From: Sapria himalayana
Taxonomy: Eukaryota > Streptophyta > Magnoliopsida > Malpighiales > Rafflesiaceae
Reading direction: 5' to 3'
NCBI GenBank assembly: GCA_029783825.1
Contig: JAREIK010001332.1
Coordinates: forward strand, 1-64,000
DNA: 64,000 bases
The translations under genes and the position numbers were made by a program. This document shows, piece by piece, positions 10,491 through 22,574 of this stretch (within the stretch, counting starts at the first letter, position 1; every line of letters starts with the position of its first letter). The notes under the pieces are model-generated. The model did not search any database. It saw only the letters and a list, made by a program, of their open reading frames with translations, and had not been told where the DNA came from.

Positions 10491-13130
10491 TATTTAATTT
10501 TTTTAATTTATTATTAGTTTTAAAATTTTATTTAATTTTGTTTATTAAATGTATGTTAATAGTCTATAGATGAGCGATCCTTGAAAAATACATTCTTTTA
10601 TTAAAATTATAAAAAAATGATATTATAAATAAATAATTTAAAAATATAAAAAATACAAAAAACAATTATATTAATAAGGACTAAAATAACTATTTTTATG
10701 ATGTATTAATTTTTAAAAAAATTATATAAAAAATTTTTATAAAATTTTTAATTACAAAACATAATAATTTGTATTAAAGTAACATTAAATAATTAAATCA
10801 ATAAGTATAATAATTTTTTTCGATATTTTAAAAATTAAATTAACATAGATTAAAATTTCTACTAATATAAATGTAAAATATTGTATGATAAAATAAAAAA
10901 TATTTTTAAAAATATTTGAATTAATGAATAAACTATTAAATATTAATATTATATAAGTATAAAAAAATTTTATGATTATAGGAAACTTTTAAAAAAATAA
11001 CTAATACAAAATTTGAAAATCTTTAATTAAAATAAAAATTTAAATTTTTTTATTAAATTTAAAAGAAAATAAATTAATATTTAAAAATAAATATATAGTT
11101 GTTTTCCCCTACAAAAATTTAAAAGAATTAAATAATTGATTAATATTTTTACTATTAGCTTTTAATATTTAGTATTTATTAAAATAAAAAATATAAGTTT
11201 TTTTAATTATCTTCTCACATTAAGTAATTTTTAGAATTTTAAAAATTATAAATGATATCAAATAATTTGAAATTTTATGCCTTTAAAATTATTTCATATT
11301 GTCTTCATAAAAATTAATATGAATTCTTAAAAATTTATCACCATAAAATATATATATTTAAATATTTTTTAACATAAAGAGTATTTTATAACACTTAAGA
11401 AGTGTGGCTAGAAGACCTATCATCTTTTCATGTGAGTCTTGCTATATGAAGTTTGTAAATTTTGTAGCCACTTGATTTTTTTATTCTAGTAATAAAGCTA
11501 AACATATATTTTTTGTGGTTGTTTATATATTTATTATATAATTAATTTAATAATAAAAAATTACAAGGTGTTTGTTTTTAATGTGTCCCTTGCTACACAC
11601 ACATGAACTTTGTGGAAAATATTTTGATAATAAATAAAAAAATGAGTCTTTATGTATTATAATTATTTTTTGTTTATTTAGCTATCTATACATATATGTA
11701 AATCTATATATATGTAATAAATATAGATGTATAAAAATATATAACTATATGTAAATCCTAAAATTAATTGAAAAATGAGTCTTTATGTATAAAAAAATGA
11801 ATTGAAAAAAATGAGTCTTTATGTAAATATATGTAAATTTTTGAAAATATATCAGAAAGAGATTTATCATCAATTCAACTCTAACATATATGTATAAATA
11901 AATGAATTGAAAAATAAGTCTTTATGTAAATATATTTATTTATTATTTATTTAGTTATATATAGTTGATTTTTTATACATATAAGTATAAAAAAAATTAA
12001 GTTTACAAATATATGGATTTCAATTCTAACATACGCCAAAGAGCTTCTCCAAGAGGCTTGGTGTCTACTTCAGTAGTTTATCTCACCTTATCTATAAACC
12101 CTTGCCAGACTACAACTCCAATGGGTTTCGATTTTTGAGGGGGTCTCTTGAAGACAAAACTTCTCTCTTAGCAACGCGCATGGTAGTGATGCCGATTAGG
12201 AAAAGATTTATTGAAACGCAGGCACCTTTTACTGGTAAGTCATTCCATTAATTTGATTCTAATCATGTAATGCAATTTAGATAGAACTCATGTGATTGCT
12301 CAGCAATAATCATATGCGACACAAAACTATGTGCATGCATCTTTCCATACTAGCTTCTGTGATTCCATCTCTATCTCTCTCATCAGTTTGAAGAACTCTA
12401 GTATGGTATCAAATGAAAAGTATGCCCTATTGCTTCATTTCTAAATGGTTTTTATATTTTTGATATGAGAGATAAGTTTGGGTGTAGGGAGTTATGAAAG
12501 TAATTATGCACCAGTGTAATATACTAAATAGCAAACAGCTCGCTTGCTGTTTGTATGAATCATATAAAGAGAAAATTATGCCACCTCATACATCTTGGCC
12601 TCATACCTAACCACACAAATTATCTTGTATGAGCTTTATAAATTATTATGTCTATGCTCTTCTAATAATACCATTGAAGTACTTAATATTAAAGAGGTCT
12701 TACCATATAGATCATGACAAATAGGGTATATCCTAAAGCTCAGTGATACTTCCACACCAAAAGTTTACGAATTGAATGAATAACAAAATTACCATGAGAA
12801 TCTTGAGGTTTACTAGGACCCCTAAGTTAACTATTTTTCTTTTTACCAAACATAGCCAATACACCTTTGCTAAAAGATCATGCCCGCCACTAAAAATTAT
12901 TATTCTACTGAAAAAATTAATTTATGCATTATGCCCATAAAATCAATACTACTCACTTTACATGCTAAAAAACAAATCTTATTGTTATAATAAGCACTAA
13001 AATATCAAAATCCAATTTATGTTTTATTATTTTTAATCCATCTGGATACTTTAAGTTCACAAATGGAAACAAAAGACAATTTTTTAAAACTTTTTAAACC
13101 TCTGTACTATGGGCTTATTGCATGCAAAGA
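10491..13130. other. AT-rich interior of the inner CACTA, no gene recognised
   Basis: Very AT-rich to about 12000, with many TTTAAAAATT-type words and no coding signature. 12030-12240 is less AT-rich. A short frame from an ATG near 12180 (M-V-V-M-P-I-R-K-R-F-I-E-T-Q-A-P-F) runs into a good splice donor, CTG/GTAAGTC, at about 12235. This could be a leftover first exon of an element-encoded gene, but no continuing exon could be identified. Confidence 0.5.
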
Positions 13131-13169
13131 CACAATATGTCTATATATTGTATACACATACATTATATA

Positions 13170-13174
13170 TATTG

Positions 13175-13219
<45 letters not shown>

Positions 13220-13370
13220 TATGCATATAGATATATTGTATATATATATATATATATATGTATATATAAATTATATATAAATAAATATGCACACACAAAC
13301 ACAATATATATAGATATACACATGCACACAATATATATATATATATATATAAGTAAGTAAGTAAGTATGT
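13170..13370. repeat. (AC)n, (AT)n and GTAA microsatellites
   Basis: (CA)n at about 13175-13216, (TA)n near 13240-13260 and 13329-13350, then GTAAGTAAGTAAGTATGTATGTAT. The open frames on both strands here are Tyr/Ile/His/Val repeats of no coding value. Confidence 0.9.
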
Positions 13371-13394
13371 ATGTATATACATATGATTTTATTA

Positions 13395-13488
13395 TATGTA
13401 TAATATAACAATAAGAAAATAAAAATTAAAAATATTTTTGATTTTTATAAAAAACGCAAGTTGGATTCCTATTTAATATGACCCATAG
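13395..13488 (+). repeat. Direct repeat flanking LINE-B, left copy
   Basis: Shares AATATTTTTGATTTTTATAA, then a 6-base divergent stretch, then TTGGATTC and ACCCATA with the sequence at 20125-20215. Both copies sit next to AC/AT microsatellites. It is a diverged pair, so either one dispersed repeat family sits on both sides of LINE-B or an older duplication encloses the LINE. Confidence 0.6.
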
Positions 13489-13790
13489 CATGTGTGTGTA
13501 TATATATATATACTTACTGCCGCAACAGACACGCATAAAGTAGCTGAGGCATTCGTCATTGTTGTGTTCTTGGTTCTATGCCTAGTCGGTCTAGGCATTG
13601 TGTGGCAAGCCTGTGCGTGCGTCTTACGTGCATGGTGGTTTTGTGTTGCACGTCAGATTGCTGTACTAGAGGGCTGGCTTGCTGAAAATTCTCTAAACTT
13701 CTAGAGAGAGAGATGAAGCTTTCTAGAAAAAATAAATACAAATTCTGGGGGAGAAGAAGCTATTTTTAAGCTCAATTTGAAGGAAATAGA

Positions 13791-14190
13791 TTACTTAGAT
13801 AATAAGAAATCATTTTCCTCAGTAAAAGTAGGCGTCCATTTGAATATTCTCATAGGATAGCCCATGATATCCCAATTGTCTTTTAACCATAAATGATGAT
13901 AGTCCTCTTCATAGTATAGTTGCAACAGAACGTGCTTATCATCAATAAGCCCAATTTTTATCATCGTTTTCAACTTCAATGAATCGAAGAATGCACGAAC
14001 ATCATCAATGCGTGGTCGGCCATGCGAAAATTTACCCACTAGAGTGTTCTTATGAGGCTCAGTGAGCTTCTGAATATCATCAACCAAAAATAGTATCGAG
14101 GGTTCCTTGATATTTTCTACGTGAAACTCCAAAGAAGATGATGCAGGAAGCGTAGTTTTTTTAATTTGGGTTCTCCTCTTCTTCTTGATG
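13791..14190 (-). pseudogene. LINE-B ORF1 N-terminal DUF4283 domain (inverted)
   Basis: On the minus strand: L-V-G-K-F-S-H-G-R-P, D-V-R-A-F-F-D-S-L, a G-L-I-D-D-K-H-V-L-L-Q-L block, Y-Y-E-E-D-Y-H-H-L-W-L and M-R-I-F-K-W-T-P-T-F. This is the DUF4283 domain found at the start of the RNA-binding ORF1 protein of plant LINEs. It is open for 113 codons from 14132, with related sequence extending a little upstream. Only this domain remains, in opposite orientation to the rest of LINE-B. Normally it lies about 100 residues before the zinc knuckle. Confidence 0.85.
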
Positions 14191-14309
14191 GCACCACTGC
14201 TACACTTTCCAGACCAAGTGTAGCTCGAGTCTGTGTAGAAGTTGACTTACATAAGCCACTCCCAAATCGCATATGGATAGGACTCATTGAAGGTGGAGGC
14301 TTCTAGCAG

Positions 14310-14889
14310 CAAGTTATTCCTGAAAATCTTCCAGCATATTTTTCATGCTATAAGAAAATGGGACATGATATTGAGAGATGTATAGTGAATAAAAGAAGAG
14401 AGATAGGTAGAGGATGGAGGAAAGAAAGATGGAGGCTGAAAGAGGAAGAGAGATAGTGAAATATCAAAAAAAACCTCAAAATTTACAATATGTACAACCA
14501 GAAGTACAGAATAATGAAGTAGAAGAGATGCAGTTAATTGAATATAATAAGATCAATGTGGAAGAAGATAGAGTAAACTAGATCAGAGAGGAAACTAAGA
14601 GGAGAGAAATGATTAAAAAATTCTAGAATTGAATAGGAGAACAAAAACACAAATGAAAAATAAGCTACAAAAAAATAGGGGATGGGCAGTAGCCATAGAA
14701 GATTTTTCAGAGGAGGAAATAAAGGTAAGAAGTTCTTTACCTCTTTACATGGATGGGGAAGAAATTCAGCAGAATATGAGGATCACTAAAGATGATATAA
14801 ACACTGAAAATTTTAAACAAAACATGGGAAACAAGGAATGGGCAATGGAAGAATTAAAAATTATGGCGATTCAATTGGGAAGGGAATAG
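14310..14889 (+). pseudogene. LINE-B ORF1 zinc knuckle and C-terminal part
   Basis: At 14314-14377: V-I-P-E-N-L-P-A-Y-F-S-C-Y-K-K-M-G-H-D-I then E-R-C, the zf-CCHC region of LINE ORF1 proteins that binds the element RNA. The first Cys is absent (Phe or Ser in its place) and spacing between Cys and His is one residue long, so the knuckle is damaged. Stops follow. 14629-14889 is an open charged stretch (86 codons) of the expected ORF1 tail type, with no motif. Confidence 0.65.
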
Positions 14890-14962
14890 AAAGGAGAGAA
14901 AGTTGGTGATTTAAGCTCGTTTAAAAAACTTAGAAACAAGAAAAAATATATAAATAAAATAT

Positions 14963-15898
14963 ATGAAACTAAATACATCACTAGAGCACAAACAAAGTCA
15001 GCAAACAATGATTAGTTACATTTATTGGAATATTAGGGGAGTCGCAAACATCCCCTCAAGAAATAGAATAAAAAAATTGATACATATTTATAGAATCAAT
15101 CTCATAATGTCAGCGGAACCTATGGTAGAAGGAGATCAGCTAGAAGAATATAAAAAACTATTGGGTTTTGAAAATAGGTATGTTATTAATAATGGTAAAA
15201 TTTGGATATTATGGAAAAATATTTTAAATATAAAAATCTTAAAACAAACAGAACAATTTATAAACTTGTGTTTAAGTCAAGAGAAAAATGAAATAATAAT
15301 AGTAGTTTATGCTAAAAACAAAAGAGAAGATAGAAAAGAATTATGGGAGGAAATGGAGAGAATTGCTCTGGTAAATAAACCATGGATTATAGGTGGAGAT
15401 TTTGATACAGTAAGAATTTTTAAAACAAAAAAGGGAGGAAGACCTCCTAACAAGAGAGATACTTCTCACTTTAATGATACTATAAATAAAACTAACTTAA
15501 TAGGGGCGAATTTTTTCGGCTCACAATTTACATGGTGCAATAACCAAAAAACTAAGGGCACTATATGGGCAAGATTGGATAGGATTCTATATAATTTTAA
15601 ATGGCTAAAACAATTTGGTTCTACGGAGGTGAAGCATCTAAATAGGACATGTTCTAATCACAGTCCACTTTTAATTTCAATTAAAAAGATAGCACTTACA
15701 AGGGGTTTTTTTAGATTTCAGAATGCTTGGTGCTTACATCATTGCTTTCTTTATATTGTGAAGAAATCATGGAAAATAGAGATTTCAGGAAACCCTATTC
15801 AAATCCTAAATAATAAGCTCAAAAGATTAAAAGATGTACTAAAAAAATGGAATAAGGATAAATTTGGGAATATAAATAAAAATATAAAAGAGGCATAG
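14963..15898 (+). pseudogene. LINE-B ORF2 N-terminal endonuclease (APE-type), 311 codons open
   Basis: Endonuclease/exonuclease/phosphatase fold used to nick target DNA. Visible in order: Y-W-N-I-R-G (residues about 20-26), S-A-E-P near 50, I-I-G-G-D-F-D near 140 (usual G-D-F-N), F-T-W-C-N-N near 190, W-A-R-L-D-R-I-L near 202, and S-N-H-S-P-L-L near 233 (usual S-D-H). The Asn-to-Asp and Asp-to-Asn changes fall at active-site motifs, so it is probably inactive even though the frame is open. The frame ends at TAG 15896, inside what should be one long ORF2. Confidence 0.85.
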
Positions 15899-17570
15899 AA
15901 CTTAGTTATAAAAAAAGAGCTAGAATATTAAATTGAACAAAATGCAAATACAAGAAGTGCTCTAATTAAAGCACTAGCTGAACTAAATTTAAAACTTTTA
16001 ATGGAAGAAGTATTTTGGAAACAACAAGCCAAAATAAAATGGCTTAAAGAAGGTGATAAAAACACAATTTTTTTCAAAGAATAACTAAATTTAAATATCA
16101 TAAACATAGAATTAAGGGTATAAAAAATGATGAAGAAGAATGGGTGGATAAAGAAATAGATTTACAAAACTACTTTTTGAAGTTTTTTGAAAATCAATTA
16201 TGCGGTAAAAGTGAGATCTAAGGAAACGCACTTATACAAAGTATAGAAACAAAAATTAATTCTGAAGATAATTATACGTTAACTAAATTTCTGGAAGAAA
16301 AAGAAATTAGAATAGCTGTATTTAGTATGAACAAGGATAGTGTAGCTGGCCCTAATGGATGGAATAATTGTTTTTTTTTTCAGAAATAATGGTATATAAT
16401 AAAGAAGACCTAGTAAAAGCATTAATTAGTATATTTTGTGGGGATGAAATAGCAAAGAAATGGAGAAGCAATCACAAAGTCCTCATCCCAAAAATGGAAA
16501 ATCCGTAGAAAGGGGAGGATTTTAGACTAATTAGCCTATGCAATTCCATTTATAAAATTCTTGCTAAAATGCTCCAAAATAGATTGGCTAATTGTTTGCC
16601 TAAAATTATTTCAAAAGAACAAATAGGTTTCATGCAAAATAGGTTAATAATGGAAAACATATGCTTGGCTAAAAAAATGAGCAAGAAATATGAACTAAAA
16701 CAAGTGGAAATAATGTAATTTTCAAACTAGACTTATCTAAGGCATTTGATAGGGTGGGATGAGACATCCTCTATTCTACTATGCATAAAATGGGCTTCTC
16801 TGAAACTTGGATAGATTTAATATATGGATGTATATCGAATACATGGGTGAGAGTTATAATAAATGGAAAACTAGGAGAAGAATTGAAACTGGTTAGAGGT
16901 CTTAGATAAGGAGACCCACACTCTCCATTATTATTTAATATTTATCTAAAATTAGTATTAGTAAATCTTAAAAATAAAATGGAAAAAGGCATAATAGGAA
17001 CATTCATACATCCAAAAAATACTTCATTGGTAAGTTTTTTAGCATATGTGGATGATGTAATGATCTTCACTAATGGAGGTGGTAGATCGTTACACTATTT
17101 GATGGACTTATTAAAATGCTTGGAAGAAGAAACATGCCAGAAACTAAACAAGACGCAATGTCAATATATGTTATCCTTTAAGGCTCCCACTGCATTGATC
17201 CATAAAATTAAAAATATAACAAGTTTCTCTTATAAAAAATGAGAAATTATTTACTAGGGTTGTCCAGTTTATGAAGGTAAGTTTAAGAATGAATATTTCG
17301 AATTTTTAATAAATAAACTAAAAAAGAAGATATTGGGATGGAAGGAAGAATATTTAAGTATGGGAGGGAGAATAACATTAATAAAATATGTGTTAAAAAG
17401 TTCATTAATTAATAATATTATGATTATTCACCCCCCAGATAAGTTTTTAAAAAAGATAGAAAAAGAATTCGCTAACTTTTGTGGGGTAAAAAAGAGGGTA
17501 AATATCAATTACATTGGAAAAAATGGAGGGACTTATGCTTTCCTGTTCAAGAAGTTGGTTTAGGTTTTTT
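15899..17570 (+). pseudogene. LINE-B ORF2 reverse transcriptase, broken
   Basis: Reverse transcriptase of target-primed integration. Blocks: A-G-P-N-G-W-N near 16345; I-S-L-C-N-S-I-Y-K-I-L-A-K, L-P-K-I-I-S-K-E-Q-I-G-F near 16520-16630; motif A K-L-D-L-S-K-A-F-D-R-V near 16725; motif B R-G-L-R then a stop at the usual Gln, G-D-P-H-S-P-L-L-F-N near 16895; motif C Y-V-D-D at about 17044 (plant LINEs usually F/Y-A-D-D); thumb sequence 17333-17563 with G-W-K-E-E-Y-L-S-M-G-G-R. Several stops and frameshifts. Confidence 0.88.
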
Positions 17571-18810
17571 CAACCTTAAGGATTTAGCCAAAGCATGGGC
17601 AAGTAAAAGATGGTGGAGTTAAAAAGAAAATGACAGCATATGATCTGAATTTATGCGGGCAAAGTATTATATATATGATGATATTAATAATGTAAGAAAC
17701 AAAAGAAAAAATACATAGGTTTGGGCACAAATGCTCAAGCAAAGAGATTTAGTTGAAGAATATTCAAAGGCTACTAGAAAATGATGGAAATGGAAATTAA
17801 GTTCTGAAAGTACATTTTCTATTAAAACGGCTAACAATGTAATAAGAAAGAAACAAGATGAACAAATTCTATTTAAATGGGTCTGGAACAATGATAATCC
17901 ACAAAAAATTAAAACCATTATGTGGAAAGTTTTATCAAATATCATACCAATTCATAATAATTTAAAGTAGAAGGGGATTCAGCTAGCATCTAGATATGAT
18001 TGTTGCACAAATGAGATGGTAACCTTGGATCATCTATTCTCAAATGGAAAAGTAGCATCAATAATATGAAATAGATTAGGAGCAGAAATGCACATAAAAT
18101 ATGAACACCTCTCCTTAAAATGTAGTCTTCAAAAATGGATTAAGTTGAAAGCCCCAAACCCTGTGCAGAAATGGATGAAAAATAACATTCCACTAATAGC
18201 TATTTGGTCCATTTGGAAGGCCAAAAATAAAAGTAGATTTGAATGGTATAATATGTTAGCAGAAACTATTTGGAGAGATATTAAGGAGGAAACAACTAGA
18301 ATTTCAGAATCAAGCCGCTAAACATGCATGGAATGAAAGTAGATAAAGAAATGCTAAAATTTTGGAATCTAAAAGTACAACAACAAAAAAGATTTAAAAC
18401 AATAAGAATAAAATGGGAAAAACCATCGAAAGAAAGAATGGCTTTGAACATGGATGGTAGCATTAATAGAGATATGGGAGCAGCAGGAGGTGGTGAGGCC
18501 TTAAGAAACCCTAAAGGAAAGCTAATTTAGCTTTCACAAGGAAGTTTCAAGCATCATCGGCATTATATGCAGAGATTCTAGCTTTAAGAGAGGGGATAAG
18601 AATATGTATAGAGAAAGATATAAAAAGATAGATATTCAAATAGATTCGATAACTGTGGTAAATTTAATTAATAAAAAGGTTATAATGTGGAAATACGAGG
18701 ATGAAATAGAAGAAATATTGAAAGAAATATATAGATTAGATTTTACTATAAAACATATTTATAGAGAGGCTAACACATTAGCGGATAGTCTTTCCAAGGA
18801 TTAAAAATCA
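17571..18810 (+). pseudogene. LINE-B ORF2 C-terminal part: zinc-binding region and RNase H
   Basis: 17850-18060: K-W-V-W-N, K-I-K-T-I-M-W-K-V-L-S-N-I-I-P, then Y-D-C-C-T-N-E and L-D-H-L-F-S-N-G, the zf-RVT pattern. 18088-18321 and 18324-18530 are linker and the start of RNase H (N-M-D-G-S near 18450, G-A-A-G-G-G). 18604-18804 holds I-Q-I-D-S-I-T-V-V and Y-R-E-A-N-T-L-A-D-S-L-S-K with the conserved Asp near the end. Frames change between blocks, so the protein is lost. Confidence 0.85.
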
Positions 18811-20030
18811 AAGGACATCAGGATTATAATGAAGGGAGAATACCAGAAATATATAGAGGTATTATAAAGCTGGACAGTAAGGAATTCCCTTATATCAGAA
18901 AAATTTAAAAATAGGTTTTGATAGTTTAATATATTAAAATAAAAATAATGGTCATTCTCATAACTTCACCCTGGTTCTGAGAGGCGATCTAAAGGAATGT
19001 CCATTCTAGAAGGCAAGGACTACCTCAAGATGGCCATATTCTGATAAATAGAATTTTTAGTCCTTTTTTTACAAGTGTTAAGCATTGAAGGGAAGTCATG
19101 GCCACGAAAAAAGTGTGACTTCTCAATCACGTAATGGGAAGGGGCTGTGGAAATGGGTAGTGTAATTATAGGAATATAAAAGTTTTATTTTTTGCAGGTA
19201 TTCAAATAGCTCAAAAAAATCAACATGGATTGATCTAAGATAGAAGATGTTTTATTTTTACACTCATTCAGATTTTTTGTATTGTTTAGGGTTTATGTTT
19301 ACAGTGTCTGTAATTTTAGCTCATGGAGTATGTGTTATAATGGTGTATTAGCGGCCTTGTGCTGGGAGGGTTTGTGTTACTTATGTGTGTCTGTATGGAG
19401 TCTTATTATTATAGCAAGACAAAGCAAGAGGTGGGCTCTGAAGAACTAGCCTTTAACAAAAAGATGGAGGAATCCAACACATATACAAGGCTAGAAAAAT
19501 GGATTTGGAATAGCAAGAAGCAGTAATTAACAAAGAATGGAGGATTTAAAAGGTAATTTTATTTGGATATATATATTTAAAAAAGGTAAAGGCAAGGCAG
19601 AGAAATAGTATTTTAGTTGTGTGGATATTATGCTTTTGTTTGGTATACAGAATAGAAGCTGTTAAAGAGGCAATAGGGAGGGTCAAAAGAGGCTAAGGTA
19701 ATGCAGTAAAAGAGGCTAAGTGGAGAAAGGAAGGAAACCTTAGGAGAGGCAGCAAAAGAGGCTCACGAGAGAGATGAAGGAAAGCTAAGGATACACTCAA
19801 AAGCTAAAGATTAAAAATATAGCATACTCAAATTTTAAGAAGTATACACGATTAATTAATCTATATAATTAGCGATTATGTGAGTTATAATAACAAGTAG
19901 TATACATGACTAATTGATAGAGGCATATAGGTGGTTAGAAGGGTGTAAAGGGCTTCGGGTAGCAATAAGTAGGTTGTAAAAATGGTATTCCTCCGCCAAA
20001 AGAGATGGTTAATTTTAATAAAATACTTCT
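18811..20030 (+). other. LINE-B 3' untranslated region and 3' terminus
   Basis: Begins after the RNase H stop. It includes the CCCTGGTTCTGAGAGG segment near 18968, seen also as CCCTGGTCCTGAGGGG in LINE-A near 1120. The 3' end reads TTGTAAAAATGGTATT, then CCTCCGCCAAAAGAGATGG (hairpin position 19990-20007, right arm mutated from GAGG to GATG), then an AT tail. No coding signal. Confidence 0.75.
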
Positions 20031-20036
20031 TTAATA

Positions 20037-20295
20037 CACACACACACACACACATATACTTACCACATATATATTGTATATAAACAATATATAGATAGAA
20101 CATAGATATATATATATATATAATTAAAAATAAGAAATATAAATTATAAAATATTTTTGATTTTTATAAAAATGTAAATTGGATTCTTATCTTATCTAAC
20201 CAATTACCCATAATCTTTCTTTTATATATTTTTTTAAAAGGGTTGCCGATTTTTTTAGATACACACATATATATATATATATATACATACATGCA

Positions 20296-20333
<38 letters not shown>

Positions 20334-20836
20334 GAAAAATGAAAGAATTAGGTTGATTATTTTAAATATATATTATTATTTTTTCCATTTGCTGTATGAA
20401 ATATTAATTTTTTCTTAATTTAAATAACAAATATAATTTCTATCTGGGATACAAAAACATAATTTTATTTATATTAGTTGTGACACAATATTATTAGTAC
20501 GAGTATCTTACCTTCATCGACCCTAGGCCCTCAAAATTTATAAATGAGCTAAAAGATAATATGAGCTAGGTTTGAGTGGGAAAAAAATTGTTAAACTTAG
20601 TACCACTAAACATAAATTATTCATTTTCCCAAACCAAGTATAAATTTCCCATTTATTATTACCCAAATGATTTGTTAACATTTTCACTTCATATATATAT
20701 TTTAAAAAATATTCTCTTTGTAAAACACAACTCTTACAAAAATGTATATGCACTTTATATTCATATTTACACATAACAACCCCTTAAACCTATAAGAATC
20801 ACACACACACACACACACTTGCATGCATGTAAGTAA

Positions 20837-20914
<78 letters not shown>

Positions 20915-20994
20915 ATATTTCCTTCCATCAAAACATCTACCTAAGTGAATTGAGTTATATTTTCAAGTTGCAAAACTTTCATAAGAAACACAAG

Positions 20995-21030
<36 letters not shown>
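20037..21030. repeat. Cluster of AC, AT and GC microsatellites
   Basis: (AC)n at 20037-20054, (TA)n at 20107-20122, 20268-20284 and 20300-20329, (AC)n near 20801-20818, a long (AT)n of about 36 dinucleotides at 20838-20912, and CGCGCG(CA)n at 20995-21030. Between them AT-rich sequence without a gene; the short open frames around 20538-20776 overlap on opposite strands and have no homology signal. Confidence 0.85.
20125..20215 (+). repeat. Direct repeat flanking LINE-B, right copy
   Basis: Partner of 13395-13488, in the same orientation 6.7 kb away. Shared core AATATTTTTGATTTTTATAA followed by TTGGATTC and ACCCATA. Confidence 0.6.
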
Positions 21031-21036
<6 letters not shown>

Positions 21037-21770
21037 TACGCCACAAGTGTATGTGATGAATTGTTTTATTTTTCTTTGTAGTAAAAAAAGATGACATAAA
21101 AAGAACCTAATTTTTTAATAGCAATTTTTCAATATTTTTGTTGAGGAAAAATTGAGGGAGAAGTTTTAGAAGAACAAGAAAACATAAAAAAAAAAGCAAA
21201 AAAAAAAAAATTTTTACAACATACAAAAATAATCTAATATCATTTAAATTTATGGAACACATTAATATCAATGGCGACAATTATAACATATGGTTGATAA
21301 AGCAAATCAGTTAAAGTTATTACACATGTTACAATCACCGTGCTACGTGCTAAGTGCTAACAACATCTGGTCTGTCATCTGTGGGAACTAGCGGGCCATG
21401 AATCAAAGAAATCCTCCGTGACAAAAAAATTCCAATCCAATGGCTTGAAACACATGACGATGATCATCACAAAGACCTCTTCTTCTTTTTGGCAAATATA
21501 TCATATCGAGTGATTAAATGTATTTAAAACTTCATTTTCTCTCTCTAATCTCTCTCTATCCTACTTCCAAAATTATTGAATCAAAAAAAAATTATGATTT
21601 TATCTCCTAACTAGAAAGTAATCATGATTTAACTTTTATTATTTAGAATAACAATGAATGAACTAATGCAAAATTTTCAAAACATTAACAATTTTAAAAT
21701 CACAAGTTAATTAAAATTCAAAATAAAAAAAAAATTGATAATTTAAAACTTTAAAATCTTTGTCTTCCAT
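21031..21770. other. AT-rich DNA, nothing recognised
   Basis: Contains poly(A) runs near 21186-21210 and a CT-rich stretch near 21535-21560. No coding signature or clear repeat termini seen. Confidence 0.5.
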
Positions 21771-21779
21771 GCATCATTT

Positions 21780-21910
21780 CCGTTCAGCATGGTCGGGCAA
21801 GACCACTTTGCTGTGCTCACCATACTTGCTGGGCCGGTGAACATCGCCACTATGCCATGTTGTGAAAAAATGAGTAATGCCAACATGAAATGACCTTTTT
21901 AACACCTCTA
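21780..21910. mobile_element. Decayed GC-rich hAT MITE fragment
   Basis: Ends AACACCTCTA at 21910, matching the right terminus TTGACACCTCTA of the MITE at 5147-5528. The interior keeps GCTGGGCCGG, GGTCGGGCAAG and GCATGG words. The left terminus is not recognisable. Confidence 0.6.
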
Positions 21911-21918
21911 GTCGGGAT

Positions 21919-22135
21919 CTAATGCAGGTTATTCTGGAATAAACCAAAGTTAGCTTGGAAAAAATGCGAGCTAGCCTTGAAAAAATCTAGCCTAACATGG
22001 AACGCTAGCATGGAATGAATCTGAGTTAGCCTAGAATGAACCCGAGCTATCCTAGAATGAACTCGTGATATCCTAGAATCATGTAGAGCTTGCCAAGAAT
22101 GAATACAAGCTAGCTTGGAATGAATTCGAGATATA
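21919..22135. repeat. About 22-bp minisatellite, block 1
   Basis: Around ten degenerate units of GAGCTAGCCTAGAATGAACCC type (21-22 bp). An identical unit type continues at 22572-22730, so the two blocks were once one array. The 104-aa minus-strand frame across it is a repeat translation (H-S-R-x-A-R-V pattern), not a gene. Confidence 0.75.
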
Positions 22136-22139
22136 TGTG

Positions 22140-22574
22140 TGAAGCGGACCATGCCATGCTGGCATGACCCTCTTTTTCTCAACAAGGCCATGCAGTACAC
22201 GGCATGGTTAAAATCCCATGCCGTGATAGGCATTGCGGTCCGATAGGCATGACAAAGTGCACGGTCGTGCTCACCGTACCGAATGACAGCGAGGAAAACT
22301 AGAAAAAAAATTGATCATGTGGCCGAATGTTTTTTAAAAAATAGATCGGCATGTGATGGGGTTGTCAAATTAAAAATAAAAAAAAATAAAACTTCCTGTA
22401 AAGGTTTACCATATTGTTGGCCCCAGCACGAGGCATGACTCATGCCAGCCCAACGTGCCACACACCGTGCCATGGGGTGGCTCGGCCCGAGGCATGGTTC
22501 TGGACCATGCCATGCCGGGCCAGGCATTGCTGATCTTAGTCATGCTTGGGCCACCCGACCCATTTGACTCCCTT
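22140..22574. mobile_element. Decayed GC-rich hAT MITE splitting the minisatellite
   Basis: Contains GCCATGCCGGGCCAGGC, CGGTCCGATAGGCATG and a right end CCCATTTGACTCCCTTA resembling CCNNTTGACACCTCTA. It sits between the two minisatellite blocks, as expected for an insertion. No target duplication is recoverable. Confidence 0.55.

Larger units (their letters stand above)
13791..20030 (+). mobile_element. LINE-B: near full-length L1-like LINE with inverted 5' part
   Basis: Order on the plus strand: ORF1 DUF4283 segment in reverse (13791-14190), then forward zinc knuckle and ORF1 tail (14310-14889), endonuclease (14963-15898), RT (15900-17570), zinc-binding region (17850-18060), RNase H (18420-18810), 3' UTR and terminal hairpin (19990-20007) with a TTAATTTTAATAAAATA tail. 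The reversed 5' segment is what twin-primed reverse transcription leaves. A convincing target duplication was not found; the only candidate, ATATACTTAC at 13508-13517 and 20054-20063, is low-complexity and would move the left edge to 13518. Confidence 0.85.

Noticed and set aside
13556..13741. Minus-strand frame ending in a G-I-E-P-R-T-like phrase, suggestive of a protein
   Set aside because: No domain, and such phrases are common by chance in repeat-derived frames. It may be LINE-B or other element sequence but cannot be assigned.
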